A stretch of DNA of 9,777 nucleotides from Lachnospiraceae bacterium (GCA_021199395.1 JAJQIE010000081.1:1-9777), one strand, 5' to 3'; counted from the stretch's first letter, positions 1 through 7,035 are shown. Numbers and translations: made by a program. The notes: a model not told the origin generated them from the sequence alone.

Positions 1-38
1 CAAAAAATAAACAGTTTCAGAAAGCGAGGAATTTTACC

Positions 39-1049
39 ATGAAAAAGAGACTTGCAGTATTCGCGGCTATGACGGCTGCTCTTACAATGTCAGCAATCGG
101 CGCGAGCGCAGATGAGGAACTGATTACCATCGGTTTTGCACAGGTTGGACATGAGTCTGACTGGCGTACCGCTTCTACTCAGTCCTGCCAGGATGTGTTC
201 TGTGAGGAGAACGGCTATGATCTTCAGTTCGTAGACTGCGACAATGACTCCGCTACACAGCTTGAGGCAGTGAGAAGCTTCATCGAGCAGGATGTAGACT
301 ACATCATCATTGACCCGATCGTATCTACCGGATGGGATGAAGTCCTGACCGAGTGCGAGGAAGCTGGTATCCCGGTAATCGTAATCGACCGTACCATCGA
401 TGATTCTGACAAGTATGCTGCATGGGTAGGCTCCAACTTCACAACAGAAGGTCTTGCATGCGGTGAGTGGCTGAAGGTTTACGCAGAAGCAAAGGGTATT
501 GAAGAGATCAACGCGCTGGTGATCGAAGGTACGACAGGTTCTTCCGCAGCAATCGGACGTACCGAAGGCTTCCAGGAGATCGCGGACAGAGAAGGCTGGA
601 CAATCCTTGATTCTCAGGATGGCGACTTCACACAGACCGGCGGACAGGAAATCATGGAGTCCTACATCAAGTCCTATGAGGGACAGTTCAACGTAGTTAT
701 CTGCCAGAATGATAACGAAGCATTCGGCGCTATGGATGCTATGACAGCGGCTGGTATCTCCTATGGTGTTGACGGCGATGTGATCCTTGTTTCCTTCGAC
801 GCTTGCACGGCTGGCCTTGAGTATGTACAGTCTGGCGACATCAATGCAGATTTCGAGTGCAACCCGCTCGCAGCTCCGTTCGTAGAGGAAGTTATCCAGC
901 AGCTTGCGGCTGGTGAGACTCCGGAGAGCGTTGTATACATGGAAGAGCACTGGTATGTAAATGAGGATATCATTGAGACAATCACGGTAGACGGCGAGGA
1001 GCAGTCCATGACGGTTGTTACCGATGAGATCGTAGAGGCTCAGTATTGA
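39..1049 (+). CDS. ytfQ: Galactofuranose-type sugar ABC transporter substrate-binding protein
   Basis: Extracellular sugar-binding protein of the periplasmic-binding-protein type I (ribose/galactose, Peripla_BP_4) family that delivers a sugar to the membrane complex encoded downstream. The mature N-terminus (GFAQVGHES.WR, residues 32-43), the AVRSFIEQ.VD.I segment (77-90), the DP.V.TGW block (92-99), the IDR motif (116-118) and the GDFTQT block (195-200) match my memory of E. coli YtfQ, the galactofuranose binder. Length (336 aa) is normal. Residues 1-24 form a signal peptide (KKR, hydrophobic core, ASA before Asp25), with no lipobox Cys, which is unusual for a Gram-positive binding protein. 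The mature part has eight Cys (50, 55, 67, 106, 141, 222, 256, 274). The start is set by the signal peptide and an AGCGAGGA ribosome site 8 nt upstream. It is first in the operon and separated from the ATPase gene by a stem-loop region. The family call is secure; the actual sugar (galactofuranose or another hexose/pentose) is inferred. Confidence 0.93.
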   Translation: MKKRLAVFAAMTAALTMSAIGASADEELITIGFAQVGHESDWRTASTQSCQDVFCEENGYDLQFVDCDNDSATQLEAVRSFIEQDVDYIIIDPIVSTGWDEVLTECEEAGIPVIVIDRTIDDSDKYAAWVGSNFTTEGLACGEWLKVYAEAKGIEEINALVIEGTTGSSAAIGRTEGFQEIADREGWTILDSQDGDFTQTGGQEIMESYIKSYEGQFNVVICQNDNEAFGAMDAMTAAGISYGVDGDVILVSFDACTAGLEYVQSGDINADFECNPLAAPFVEEVIQQLAAGETPESVVYMEEHWYVNEDIIETITVDGEEQSMTVVTDEIVEAQY

Positions 1050-1063
1050 TAAAAATTTCAGAA

Positions 1064-1211
1064 CAGCAGGTGGTCTGTGGCCTGCTGGATGAAAAATCAG
1101 AGCAGCAGTAAAGTGAAATCTGGGAAAACAGCTTATGATTTCCCGGGGAGACCTGGAATATCAGGTCTCCCCTTTCGTATGTACAGGGGCGGGATGGATT
1201 GCTCCCCCTGT
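1064..1211 (+). other. Stem-loop cluster between binding-protein and ATPase genes
   Basis: Three hairpins can be drawn in this 208-nt gap. The first has 7-bp arms CAGCAGG/CCTGCTG (1064-1070 with 1081-1087). The second is the strongest, with a perfect 11-bp stem GGGGAGACCTG/CAGGTCTCCCC (1145-1155 with 1162-1172) closing a 6-nt loop. The third has 7-bp arms ACAGGGG/CCCCTGT (1183-1189 with 1205-1211). The second is followed only by TTTCGT, so it is at best a leaky terminator. Such hairpins between a binding-protein gene and its transporter genes are known to stabilise the upstream mRNA or cause partial termination, keeping binding protein in excess. I infer that role here. No promoter with good -35 and -10 elements is evident in the gap. 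Confidence 0.7.
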
Positions 1212-1257
1212 TCGATAAAAGAAATACGGGGTCCCTTGACTCAGACAGGAGGAGAAA

Positions 1258-2778
1258 ATGGAGAATAACGTTGTACTGACCATGCGCGGAATCTCGATGA
1301 CATTTCCGGGTGTTAAGGCGCTTGACAATGTGGATTTTACTCTGAGAAAGGGAGAAATTCATGCGTTGATGGGCGAAAACGGAGCCGGGAAGTCAACTCT
1401 GATCAAATGCCTGACCGGTATCAATGCGTTTGAGGCCGGTGAGATCCATGTGGATGGCATTGACGGCGCAGTCGTGAACCATTCGACACTGGATGCGCAG
1501 AATAAAGGCATTTCGACGGTTTATCAGGAGGTAAACCTCTGCCCGAATTTGAGTGTGGCGGAGAATCTGTTCATTGGACGTGAGCCGATGACGAGGTTTG
1601 GAGCGATCGACTGGAAGACAATGGTGAAAAAGTCGCAGAAGATCGTGGATGATCTGGATATGAAAGTGGATGTCACACAGAATCTGGAGGAATACTCTCT
1701 GGCAATGCAGCAGATGATTGCAATCGCGCGTGCCGTGGATATGGAGTGTAAGGTTCTGATACTGGATGAGCCGACCTCCTCTCTGGATGACAATGAGGTA
1801 GAAAAACTGTTCGTCCTGATGCGGAGGCTGCGTGATCAGGGCGTTGGAATTATATTTGTCACGCACTTTCTGGAGCAGGTGTATGCGGTGTGTGACCGCA
1901 TTACGGTATTGCGGAACGGACAGCTGGTGGGCGAATACCCGATTGCGGAGCTGCCCCGCGTGAAACTGGTAGCGGCCATGATGGGCAAGGACTTTGACGA
2001 TCTGGCGGCGATCAAGACGGACGAAGCGAAAGACTTTACGAATGCGCCGGTTGAGATTGACGCGAAGGGTCTGAGCCATGCGGGAACAATTAAACCGTTT
2101 GACCTGGTCATCCATAAGGGCGAGGTAGTTGGTCTGACCGGGCTGCTCGGTTCCGGTCGAAGCGAGCTGGCGCGCGTCATTTACGGCGCGGATAAGGCGC
2201 AGACCGGTACGCTGAAGGTAGACGGGAAGGAAGTAAAGATAAACGCTCCAATCGACGCAATGCAGCTCGGCATGGGACTTTTGCCGGACGACCGCAAGGC
2301 GGAGGGCATTATTGAGGATCTGTCTATCCGTGAGAACATTATTCTGGCGCTGCAGGCAAAGCGGGGAATGTTTAAGCTGCTTTCCATGAGCGAGCAGAAC
2401 CGGATCGCAGACGAATACATCAAGACCCTGCAGATCAAGACGCCGAGCCGTGAGACACTGATCAAACAGCTCTCCGGCGGTAACCAGCAGAAGGTGATAC
2501 TGGGGCGCTGGCTGGCGACGGATCCGGATTTCCTGATCCTGGATGAGCCGACGAGAGGTATCGACGTCGGTACCAAGACGGAGATCCAGAAGCTGGTGCT
2601 GCAGCTTGCCGATGAGGGCAAGAGCATTATCTTTATCTCTTCCGAAATTGAAGAGATGCTGCGTACCTGTTCAAAGATGGAGGTTCTGCGCGACGGGGCG
2701 AAGGTTGGCGAGATCACGGAGAATCTGACGCAGGAGAATGTAATGAAAGCAATCGCGGGAGGTGGTTCAGATGAGTAA
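1258..2778 (+). CDS. ytfR: Sugar ABC transporter ATP-binding protein, two fused nucleotide-binding domains
   Basis: Cytoplasmic ATPase of a carbohydrate-uptake (CUT2: RbsA/MglA/YtfR) ABC importer; ATP hydrolysis drives sugar passage through the two downstream permeases. Domain 1 has Walker A GENGAGKST (39-47), the Q-loop Gln (90), a signature-like segment YSLAMQQ (146-152), Walker B LILDEP (167-172) and the switch His (203). Domain 2 has the degenerate, Lys-lacking Walker A GLLGSGRSE (295-303) typical of this family, a proper LSGGNQ signature (405-410) and Walker B LILDEP (426-431), with Ser in place of the switch His. One catalytically weak site is thus expected, as in RbsA. Length 506 aa is normal. 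The start is fixed by AGGAGGAG at 1247-1254. The 3' end overlaps the next start by 8 nt, suggesting translational coupling. The symbol is by analogy with the E. coli galactofuranose system. Confidence 0.95.
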   Translation: MENNVVLTMRGISMTFPGVKALDNVDFTLRKGEIHALMGENGAGKSTLIKCLTGINAFEAGEIHVDGIDGAVVNHSTLDAQNKGISTVYQEVNLCPNLSVAENLFIGREPMTRFGAIDWKTMVKKSQKIVDDLDMKVDVTQNLEEYSLAMQQMIAIARAVDMECKVLILDEPTSSLDDNEVEKLFVLMRRLRDQGVGIIFVTHFLEQVYAVCDRITVLRNGQLVGEYPIAELPRVKLVAAMMGKDFDDLAAIKTDEAKDFTNAPVEIDAKGLSHAGTIKPFDLVIHKGEVVGLTGLLGSGRSELARVIYGADKAQTGTLKVDGKEVKINAPIDAMQLGMGLLPDDRKAEGIIEDLSIRENIILALQAKRGMFKLLSMSEQNRIADEYIKTLQIKTPSRETLIKQLSGGNQQKVILGRWLATDPDFLILDEPTRGIDVGTKTEIQKLVLQLADEGKSIIFISSEIEEMLRTCSKMEVLRDGAKVGEITENLTQENVMKAIAGGGSDE

Positions 2779-3832
2779 TGTAAAAAAGCTGACCGGTAAA
2801 CGGCTGTTTCTGCCGATTTTCTGTATGATTCTGGTAATGATGGTCAACATTGTCTATGATGTGGCCAACGGCAATTTTGCACTGAACTTTTTTACGATCT
2901 CCATCCGAAATGGCGTGCTCTATGGGCGTCTGATCGATGTCCTGAACCGTGGCAGTGAGGTGGCGATTCTCGCGATCGGCATGACTCTGGTGGTTTCTTC
3001 CTCAGCCGGTACGGATATTTCGGTCGGTTCGGTCATGTCATTGTCGGCCTGCATGTGCTGTATGCTGCTGGCAGGCTACGGCGTATCGTCCACGAATGAT
3101 CTGGCTGTGCCGCTGATCGTCGGCATTCTTGGCGGTCTTGTGATTGCCTGCGTCTGCGGGTGCTTCAACGGATTTCTCGTCGCCTATCTGGGCGTGCAGC
3201 CGATGGTCGCCACACTGATCCTGTACTCGGCGGCAAGGGCGATTGGACTTCTTCTCTGCAACAACCTGATCGTGTATGTCAGAAATGACGCATATAAGTT
3301 TTTTGGCGGATATCTTGGATTCATTCCTACGCCGATCGTGATCGCCGCAATCTGTATCGCGGTGATGGCGGTTTTGCTGAAAAAGACGGCGCTTGGCCTT
3401 TATGTGCAGAGCGTTGGTATCAATAAAAAGGCCTCCCGCATTGCGGGTCTGAATTCCTCCCGTATCATTCTGATCTGCTACATCATCTGCGGTCTGTGCG
3501 CTGGAATTGCCGGCATTGTTTCCTCCTCGCGTATCTACTCCGCGGATTCGAACAACATCGGACTGAATTATGAGATGGATGCGATCCTGGCGGTTGCACT
3601 TGGCGGAAACAGTCTGGGCGGCGGCAAATTCAGCCTTGCGGGTTCTATCATCGGAGCCTATACGATCCAGGCGATTACGACGACCATGTACGCGATGGGT
3701 GTTTCTACCAGCGTAGCGCCGGTATTCAAGGCGATCATTGTCATTATCATTGTTTCGATTCAGGCGCCTCCGTTTAAGGCATATTTAAGAAAACGTTCCG
3801 CAAAGAAACAACTGGCAAAGGGGGTAGAGTAA
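2771..3832 (+). CDS. ytfT: Sugar ABC transporter permease, YtfT-like
   Basis: Integral-membrane permease of the BPD_transp_2 (RbsC/YtfT) family, one half of the heteromeric channel of the importer. After a short basic N-terminus there are multiple hydrophobic segments. The conserved family motif GMTLVV...TDISVGSV is at residues 70-88 (canonical GGID is replaced by SAGTD here), and the C-terminal block DAILAVALGGNSLGGGKF is typical. I chose ATG 2771, preceded by GGGAGGTGG at 2757-2765; an in-frame GTG at 2762 would add three residues but lies within that ribosome site. The start lies inside the ytfR 3' end (ATG 2771, stop TAA 2776-2778) and the stop is 1 nt before yjfF, so the three genes are surely co-transcribed. 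Closest match from memory is YtfT rather than RbsC because of the ADSNN.GL.YE.DAILAV region. Substrate is inferred. Confidence 0.93.
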   Translation: MSNVKKLTGKRLFLPIFCMILVMMVNIVYDVANGNFALNFFTISIRNGVLYGRLIDVLNRGSEVAILAIGMTLVVSSSAGTDISVGSVMSLSACMCCMLLAGYGVSSTNDLAVPLIVGILGGLVIACVCGCFNGFLVAYLGVQPMVATLILYSAARAIGLLLCNNLIVYVRNDAYKFFGGYLGFIPTPIVIAAICIAVMAVLLKKTALGLYVQSVGINKKASRIAGLNSSRIILICYIICGLCAGIAGIVSSSRIYSADSNNIGLNYEMDAILAVALGGNSLGGGKFSLAGSIIGAYTIQAITTTMYAMGVSTSVAPVFKAIIVIIIVSIQAPPFKAYLRKRSAKKQLAKGVE

Positions 3833-3833
3833 C

Positions 3834-4853
3834 ATGAAAAGGAAGAAAATGAACAGCAACACCCTGCTCCTCCTTATTACGATAGCCCTGTTTGTCGTGA
3901 TGTACGCGATTGGCTGTATTATTTATGGAAGCAAAGGTTTTTCGCATTTCCAGACCTTCCTGAATATTCTGATCACGAACTCCGGGCTGCTCTGTGTAGC
4001 GGCAGGCATGACCTGCGTAATGCTGACCGGCGGCATTGATATTTCTGTCGGCGCTCTGATTGCGATGGACTGTATGTTTCTCGCAGTTGGTATAGACCGC
4101 TGGGGATGGAATTCCATCATGCTCTGTGTACTGGTTCTGGTGATCGGCCTGGTATTTGGCTTTGTACAGGGCTTCCTGGTAGGCTATCTGGAGATTCAGC
4201 CGTTCATCGTATCCATGGCGGGAATGTTCTTTGCCCGTGGTATGACGGCGGTGATCTGTACGGATCAGGTATCCATCAGCTCCGGGCTGTTCAAGGATAT
4301 CGCCGGAATCAAGATCTATATGCCGTTTAATATCGGTGCTTACACGAACAGCAAGGGCGTTCTGCAGGTTCCATACATACGAGTGCATGTTGTGATCGCT
4401 CTGATCGTTCTGGTTGTGATTTTCCTGATGCTCCGTTACACGAAGTTCGGGCGCAGCCTGTATGCGGTGGGCGGCAACGAGATTTCCGCTACGATGATGG
4501 GTCTGGACGTCAAGAAGACGAAGCTCAAAGCCTATATGCTGTCCTCGTTTGTCTGCTCCATCGGCGGCATCTGCTACTGTATGAATACCCTGACGGGAAG
4601 CGTGCAGCAGGCGACCGGACTTGAAATGGACGCGATTTCCTCGGCCGTGATCGGCGGTACGCTCCTGACCGGAGGCGTTGGAAACGTCATCGGCTCTTTC
4701 TTCGGTGTGCTGATCAATGGTACGATCTCCACACTGGTAAAGACCAACGGAAAGCTTTTAAGCTCCTGGTCAAACATTGCGGTGGCGGCGCTGCTGTGCT
4801 TCTTCATTGTATTACAGAGTATTTTCGCTTTGCTGAAAGCGCGCAAAAAGTAA
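3834..4853 (+). CDS. yjfF: Sugar ABC transporter permease, YjfF-like
   Basis: Second permease of the same CUT2-type importer (BPD_transp_2 family), expected to pair with YtfT in the membrane; having two different permeases distinguishes the galactofuranose type from ribose transporters, which use one. Visible landmarks are the GMT.VMLTGGIDISVGALIA motif (residues 58-77), PFIVSMAGMFFARGMT in the middle, YAVGGNE.SA.MMGL, and the C-terminal MDAISSAVIGGTLLTGGVGNVIGS block, all close to E. coli YjfF as I recall it. Length 339 aa is normal. The ribosome site is AAAGGGGG at 3817-3824, inside the ytfT 3' end, and only one base separates the genes. It is the last gene of the operon; a strong terminator follows about 50 nt downstream. 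Confidence 0.94.
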   Translation: MKRKKMNSNTLLLLITIALFVVMYAIGCIIYGSKGFSHFQTFLNILITNSGLLCVAAGMTCVMLTGGIDISVGALIAMDCMFLAVGIDRWGWNSIMLCVLVLVIGLVFGFVQGFLVGYLEIQPFIVSMAGMFFARGMTAVICTDQVSISSGLFKDIAGIKIYMPFNIGAYTNSKGVLQVPYIRVHVVIALIVLVVIFLMLRYTKFGRSLYAVGGNEISATMMGLDVKKTKLKAYMLSSFVCSIGGICYCMNTLTGSVQQATGLEMDAISSAVIGGTLLTGGVGNVIGSFFGVLINGTISTLVKTNGKLLSSWSNIAVAALLCFFIVLQSIFALLKARKK

Positions 4854-4905
4854 GCGCGTAATGCGTTTTATGGCTTACGTCATATGCCGTACGCACCCCG
4901 CGCTG

Positions 4906-4943
4906 AACGGACAGGGGAGAAGGTTCTTCCCTGTCCGTTTTTT
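4906..4943 (+). terminator. Intrinsic terminator of the sugar-transporter operon
   Basis: Arms AACGGACAGGG (4906-4916) and CCCTGTCCGTT (4929-4939) pair perfectly over 11 bp. A G-U and further A-T/G-C pairs towards the loop extend this to about 15 bp, followed by a run of six T at 4938-4943. It sits about 50 nt after the yjfF stop. A shorter hairpin, GTAAGC (4850-4855) with GCTTAC (4873-4878), straddles that stop. Confidence 0.93.
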
Positions 4944-5061
4944 GTGATTTTCTACAGACGTAGCGTCCCAAAATGGCTTATGTCCCGCGTTTTTACACGT
5001 TACAGGTCACACCTTGACCAAATTTACGCTATTTCTGTCTCTACAGGTGTGAACAGTAACT

Positions 5062-5100
5062 TTTACACAACATTTACCTGAACCTTACATTTCTTTTGCA
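5062..5100 (+). promoter_or_regulatory. Candidate Pho box: four direct hexamer repeats at 11-bp period
   Basis: The hexamers TTTACA (5062-5067), TTTACC (5073-5078), CTTACA (5084-5089) and TTTGCA (5095-5100) start exactly 11 bp apart. This is the arrangement of PhoP boxes in Firmicutes: TT-A/C/T-ACA-like hexamers separated by about 5 bp, on one face of the helix. The array ends 23 bp before a -10 element that lacks a recognisable -35, as expected for an activator-dependent promoter, and the gene downstream encodes a phosphate transporter. Further upstream, TCTACA (5040) is two periods away, while TTTACA (4992) and TTTACG (5023) are off-phase. Binding by PhoP is inferred; no phoPR genes are in the window. 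Confidence 0.72.
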
Positions 5101-5120
5101 TTTTCGCCTCACTTGTGATA

Positions 5121-5129
5121 TGGTATATT
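5121..5129 (+). promoter_or_regulatory. Extended -10 promoter element for the phosphate transporter gene
   Basis: TGG-TATATT is an extended -10 (TGn followed by a 5/6 match to TATAAT). The position 17 bp upstream (TTTTCG, 5101-5106) does not resemble TTGACA, so recognition probably depends on the extended element plus an activator at the adjacent hexamer array. The start of transcription would be near 5136, leaving a leader of about 150 nt. Confidence 0.6.
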
Positions 5130-5136
5130 CGTAAAA

Positions 5137-5289
5137 AATTTGTCTCCGGTACTTTCTGCTTTTTCGGGAGCAGTGGAACGGTATCTGAGACAGCACACTG
5201 GTGAAAAAGAATAGAAATCAGATGAAAACAGCGTATTATGCACGCAAGGAGGATGCGGGAGACAAAGGGGTTTCCCTCGAAAAAGACAG
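5137..5289 (+). other. Leader of the phosphate transporter gene with possible small upstream ORF
   Basis: Two nested pairings are visible: TGTCTC (5141-5146) with GAGACA (5187-5192), and inside it CTGCT (5156-5160) with AGCAG (5169-5173). A 25-codon ORF (ATG 5222 to TAG 5297-5299, starting MKTAYYARKEDAG) ends across the transporter start, overlapping it by 10 nt; it has only a poor ribosome site. A perfect AAGGAGG (5246-5252) abuts an ATG at 5253 (17-codon frame including stop, ending 5303) with no spacer, and lies 37 nt from the transporter ATG. I cannot say whether either small ORF is translated. Confidence 0.35.
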
Positions 5290-6936
5290 ATGGGTATAGG
5301 TAATATCATTTCATTGTTAGGCAGTCTGGGACTTTTTCTGTTTGGAATGAACTACATGGGAGAAGGACTTGAACTCGCTGCCGGCCCGAAGATGAAGGAT
5401 CTTCTGGAGAAGCTGACGCGCAATCGGGTAATGGGATTTTTGCTTGGTGCACTTGTAACTGTCGTTATTCAGTCATCGTCCGCGACGACGGTGATGGTTA
5501 TGGGCTTTATCAATGCGGGTATTATGGATCTGGCTCAGGCGACCGGCGTAATCTTTGGTGCGAATATCGGTACGACGATTACGAGCGTGCTGATCGCGCT
5601 GGATGTGTCCGGGATCGCCCCTGTCTGTATCTGTATCGGCGCGGTGCTGATGCTGTATTCCCAGAAAAAGAAGCACAAATATATAGGTCAGGTGATTCTT
5701 GGATTTGGTATTCTGTTTCAGGGACTGAGCTCCATGAGTGCCTCGATGTCCCCTTTGAAGGACTCTCCGGCATTCCTGAATTTTATTTCAAGCGCGAAAA
5801 ATCCACTGATCGGTTTCCTGATCGGCGTAGTGCTCTGTGCCATACTTCAGAGCTCTTCCGCTGCAGTCGGGGTTCTGCAGGCGCTTGCGCTGCAGGGACT
5901 GATGCCGCTGGATTTTGCCGCATTTGTAATCTGTGGAATCAATGTCGGTTCCTCTACTCCGCCGCTTCTCTCCGCGCTGAACGCGAGAAATAACGCAAAG
6001 CGGGCGGCGATGATCTATCTTATATTCAATGTCGTGGGCGCGGTTATCTTTGTTCCGCTTACCATGATTTTCCCAGTCGCACATATTATTGAGTCTCTTG
6101 TGCCGAGCGCAATGTTCCAGATTTCCGTGTACCACATCCTGTTTAAAGTTGTGACAGGTATTATTCTGCTGCCGCTGACCGGGCTGGTGGTAAAGTGGAC
6201 ATACCGTATTATTCCCAAGCAGGCGCATGAGAACGCGTTTCGCCTGGAATATATTGATAAAAATATGTCGGTGGCATCCCCGGCCGTGGTGACGCTGCAG
6301 GTAGGCAGGGAGGTAGAGCGCATGGGAAGCCTTGTGCGTGAGAACCTGGAGCGCGCGAGACATACGCTGCTGGATCAGGACGTCTCGAACGGGCGCGAGA
6401 TTCGCGATACGGAGGATGTGATTGACTATCTGGCATCGGAGATCACCGAGTATCTGACCACAATCAACGCGGCAGAGATGCCTGCCAGCGTATCCCGCTA
6501 TATGAGCTGTGCGTTCCATACCATCAATGACCTGGAGCGGATTGGCGACCACGCGATCGTAATTCTGGGACAGACGGAGACGAGCGTAGAGATCGGGGCA
6601 CCGTATTCCATGGAAGCACAGGACGATCTGGCGGAGATTTTTGAACAGGATCTGCAGCTGTATGATATGACAATGGAGTCATTCAGCAAGCACAGCATCA
6701 CCCCGGAGGTCTGGATGGAGATCCGCAAGCGGGAACGCCGGATCACGAAGAGGGCGTCAAAGGCGCAGGCGAGCCATATGGATCGACTGAAGGACGGCCA
6801 GTGCTCGTTTGAAAAGGGGCTTACCTTTGTCGAGGTGCTTGACAGCTTTGTGCGTATCGCAAATCATTCAGTCAACATCGCGGAGGAGAGCGGGGCGGAT
6901 TTCCTGAATTCGATGTTAAAGTCGGAGAACGGGTAA
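5290..6936 (+). CDS. nptA: Na+/phosphate cotransporter family protein with C-terminal PhoU-like domain
   Basis: Membrane protein predicted to take up inorganic phosphate with Na+ (SLC34/NptA, Na_Pi_cotrans family). The N-terminal half (about 1-310) holds two inverted hydrophobic repeats, each carrying the QSSS signature (61-64 in QSSSATT, 187-190 in QSSSAAVG), plus GANIGTT (90-96) and the related GINVGSS (216-222). Residues about 335-540 form a PhoU-like helical domain with DLERIGDHA (414-422) and a second copy-like segment RIANHSVNIAE near the C-terminus. This is the usual two-domain architecture of Firmicute members at about 550 aa. ATG 5290 is the first in-frame start after the upstream stop, and the protein begins with the typical short N-terminus before the first helix, but its ribosome site (GAAAAAG) is weak. 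It is a single gene between terminators, with a Pho-box-like array upstream. Some family members may move other anions; phosphate is favoured by the PhoU domain and the promoter. Confidence 0.9.
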   Translation: MGIGNIISLLGSLGLFLFGMNYMGEGLELAAGPKMKDLLEKLTRNRVMGFLLGALVTVVIQSSSATTVMVMGFINAGIMDLAQATGVIFGANIGTTITSVLIALDVSGIAPVCICIGAVLMLYSQKKKHKYIGQVILGFGILFQGLSSMSASMSPLKDSPAFLNFISSAKNPLIGFLIGVVLCAILQSSSAAVGVLQALALQGLMPLDFAAFVICGINVGSSTPPLLSALNARNNAKRAAMIYLIFNVVGAVIFVPLTMIFPVAHIIESLVPSAMFQISVYHILFKVVTGIILLPLTGLVVKWTYRIIPKQAHENAFRLEYIDKNMSVASPAVVTLQVGREVERMGSLVRENLERARHTLLDQDVSNGREIRDTEDVIDYLASEITEYLTTINAAEMPASVSRYMSCAFHTINDLERIGDHAIVILGQTETSVEIGAPYSMEAQDDLAEIFEQDLQLYDMTMESFSKHSITPEVWMEIRKRERRITKRASKAQASHMDRLKDGQCSFEKGLTFVEVLDSFVRIANHSVNIAEESGADFLNSMLKSENG

Positions 6937-6954
6937 CCGGTTAATAAGAAACTG

Positions 6955-6983
6955 TTGACAAAAAAAAATCATACTGTTATGAT
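6955..6983 (+). promoter_or_regulatory. Near-consensus sigma-A promoter upstream of glnA leader
   Basis: TTGACA (6955-6960), a 17-bp A-rich spacer, and TATGAT (6978-6983) preceded by TG at 6975-6976 give a 6/6 -35, a 5/6 -10 and an extended -10. The predicted transcript start is near 6990. The -10 lies within the first hairpin of the ANTAR-type motif, so if this promoter is used, that hairpin is not in its RNA. Either the promoter or the hairpin could be fortuitous, or transcripts from further upstream (including read-through from nptA) carry the hairpin. Confidence 0.6.
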
Positions 6984-7011
6984 TCATATGGTCGAACAAG
7001 GGCGTTCTTCC
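6967..7011 (+). promoter_or_regulatory. Candidate ANTAR-target tandem hairpins (antiterminator) upstream of glnA
   Basis: Hairpin P1 is AATCAT-ACTGTT-ATGATT (6967-6984): a perfect 6-bp stem and a six-base loop with A1 and G4. Hairpin P2 is GAAC-AAGGGC-GTTC (6994-7007), again a six-base loop with A1 and G4; two more G-C pairs (6990-6991 with 7010-7011) form across a 2x2 internal loop. Only 5-9 nt separate them. Paired hairpins with A1/G4 hexaloops are the known recognition element of ANTAR antiterminator proteins. P2 shares bases 7003-7011 with the 5' arm of the following terminator, so the two structures exclude each other, as in described ANTAR leaders. An ANTAR gene lies directly behind glnA. 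P2's stem is short. Function is inferred. Confidence 0.65.
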
Positions 7012-7035
7012 TTTTTATGTGGGAGAACGTTTTTT
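7003..7035 (+). terminator. Intrinsic terminator in the nptA-glnA gap
   Basis: CGTTCTTCC (7003-7011) pairs with GGGAGAACG (7021-7029) over 9 bp with one G-U, loop of 9 nt, followed by six T (7030-7035). It could end nptA transcription and also act as the attenuator of a glnA leader, because its 5' arm is shared with the P2 hexaloop hairpin. Confidence 0.8.

Noticed and set aside
90..950. 286-codon minus-strand open frame opposite the binding-protein gene
   Set aside because: Antisense shadow of a strongly codon-biased gene; composition is not protein-like and no promoter or ribosome site is seen.
5005..5052. Inverted repeats GGTCA/TGACC (5005-5019) and TCACACC/GGTGTGA (5007-5013 with 5046-5052)
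   Set aside because: Short arms and wide spacing; they could form by chance, and no known operator fits, so I do not list them as a site.
4884..5081. 65-codon + strand open frame after yjfF
   Set aside because: It runs straight through the operon terminator and the upstream regulatory region, with no ribosome site.
5788..6552. 254-codon minus-strand open frame opposite nptA
   Set aside because: Shadow of the real transporter frame; His/Arg-rich low-quality protein with no motif.
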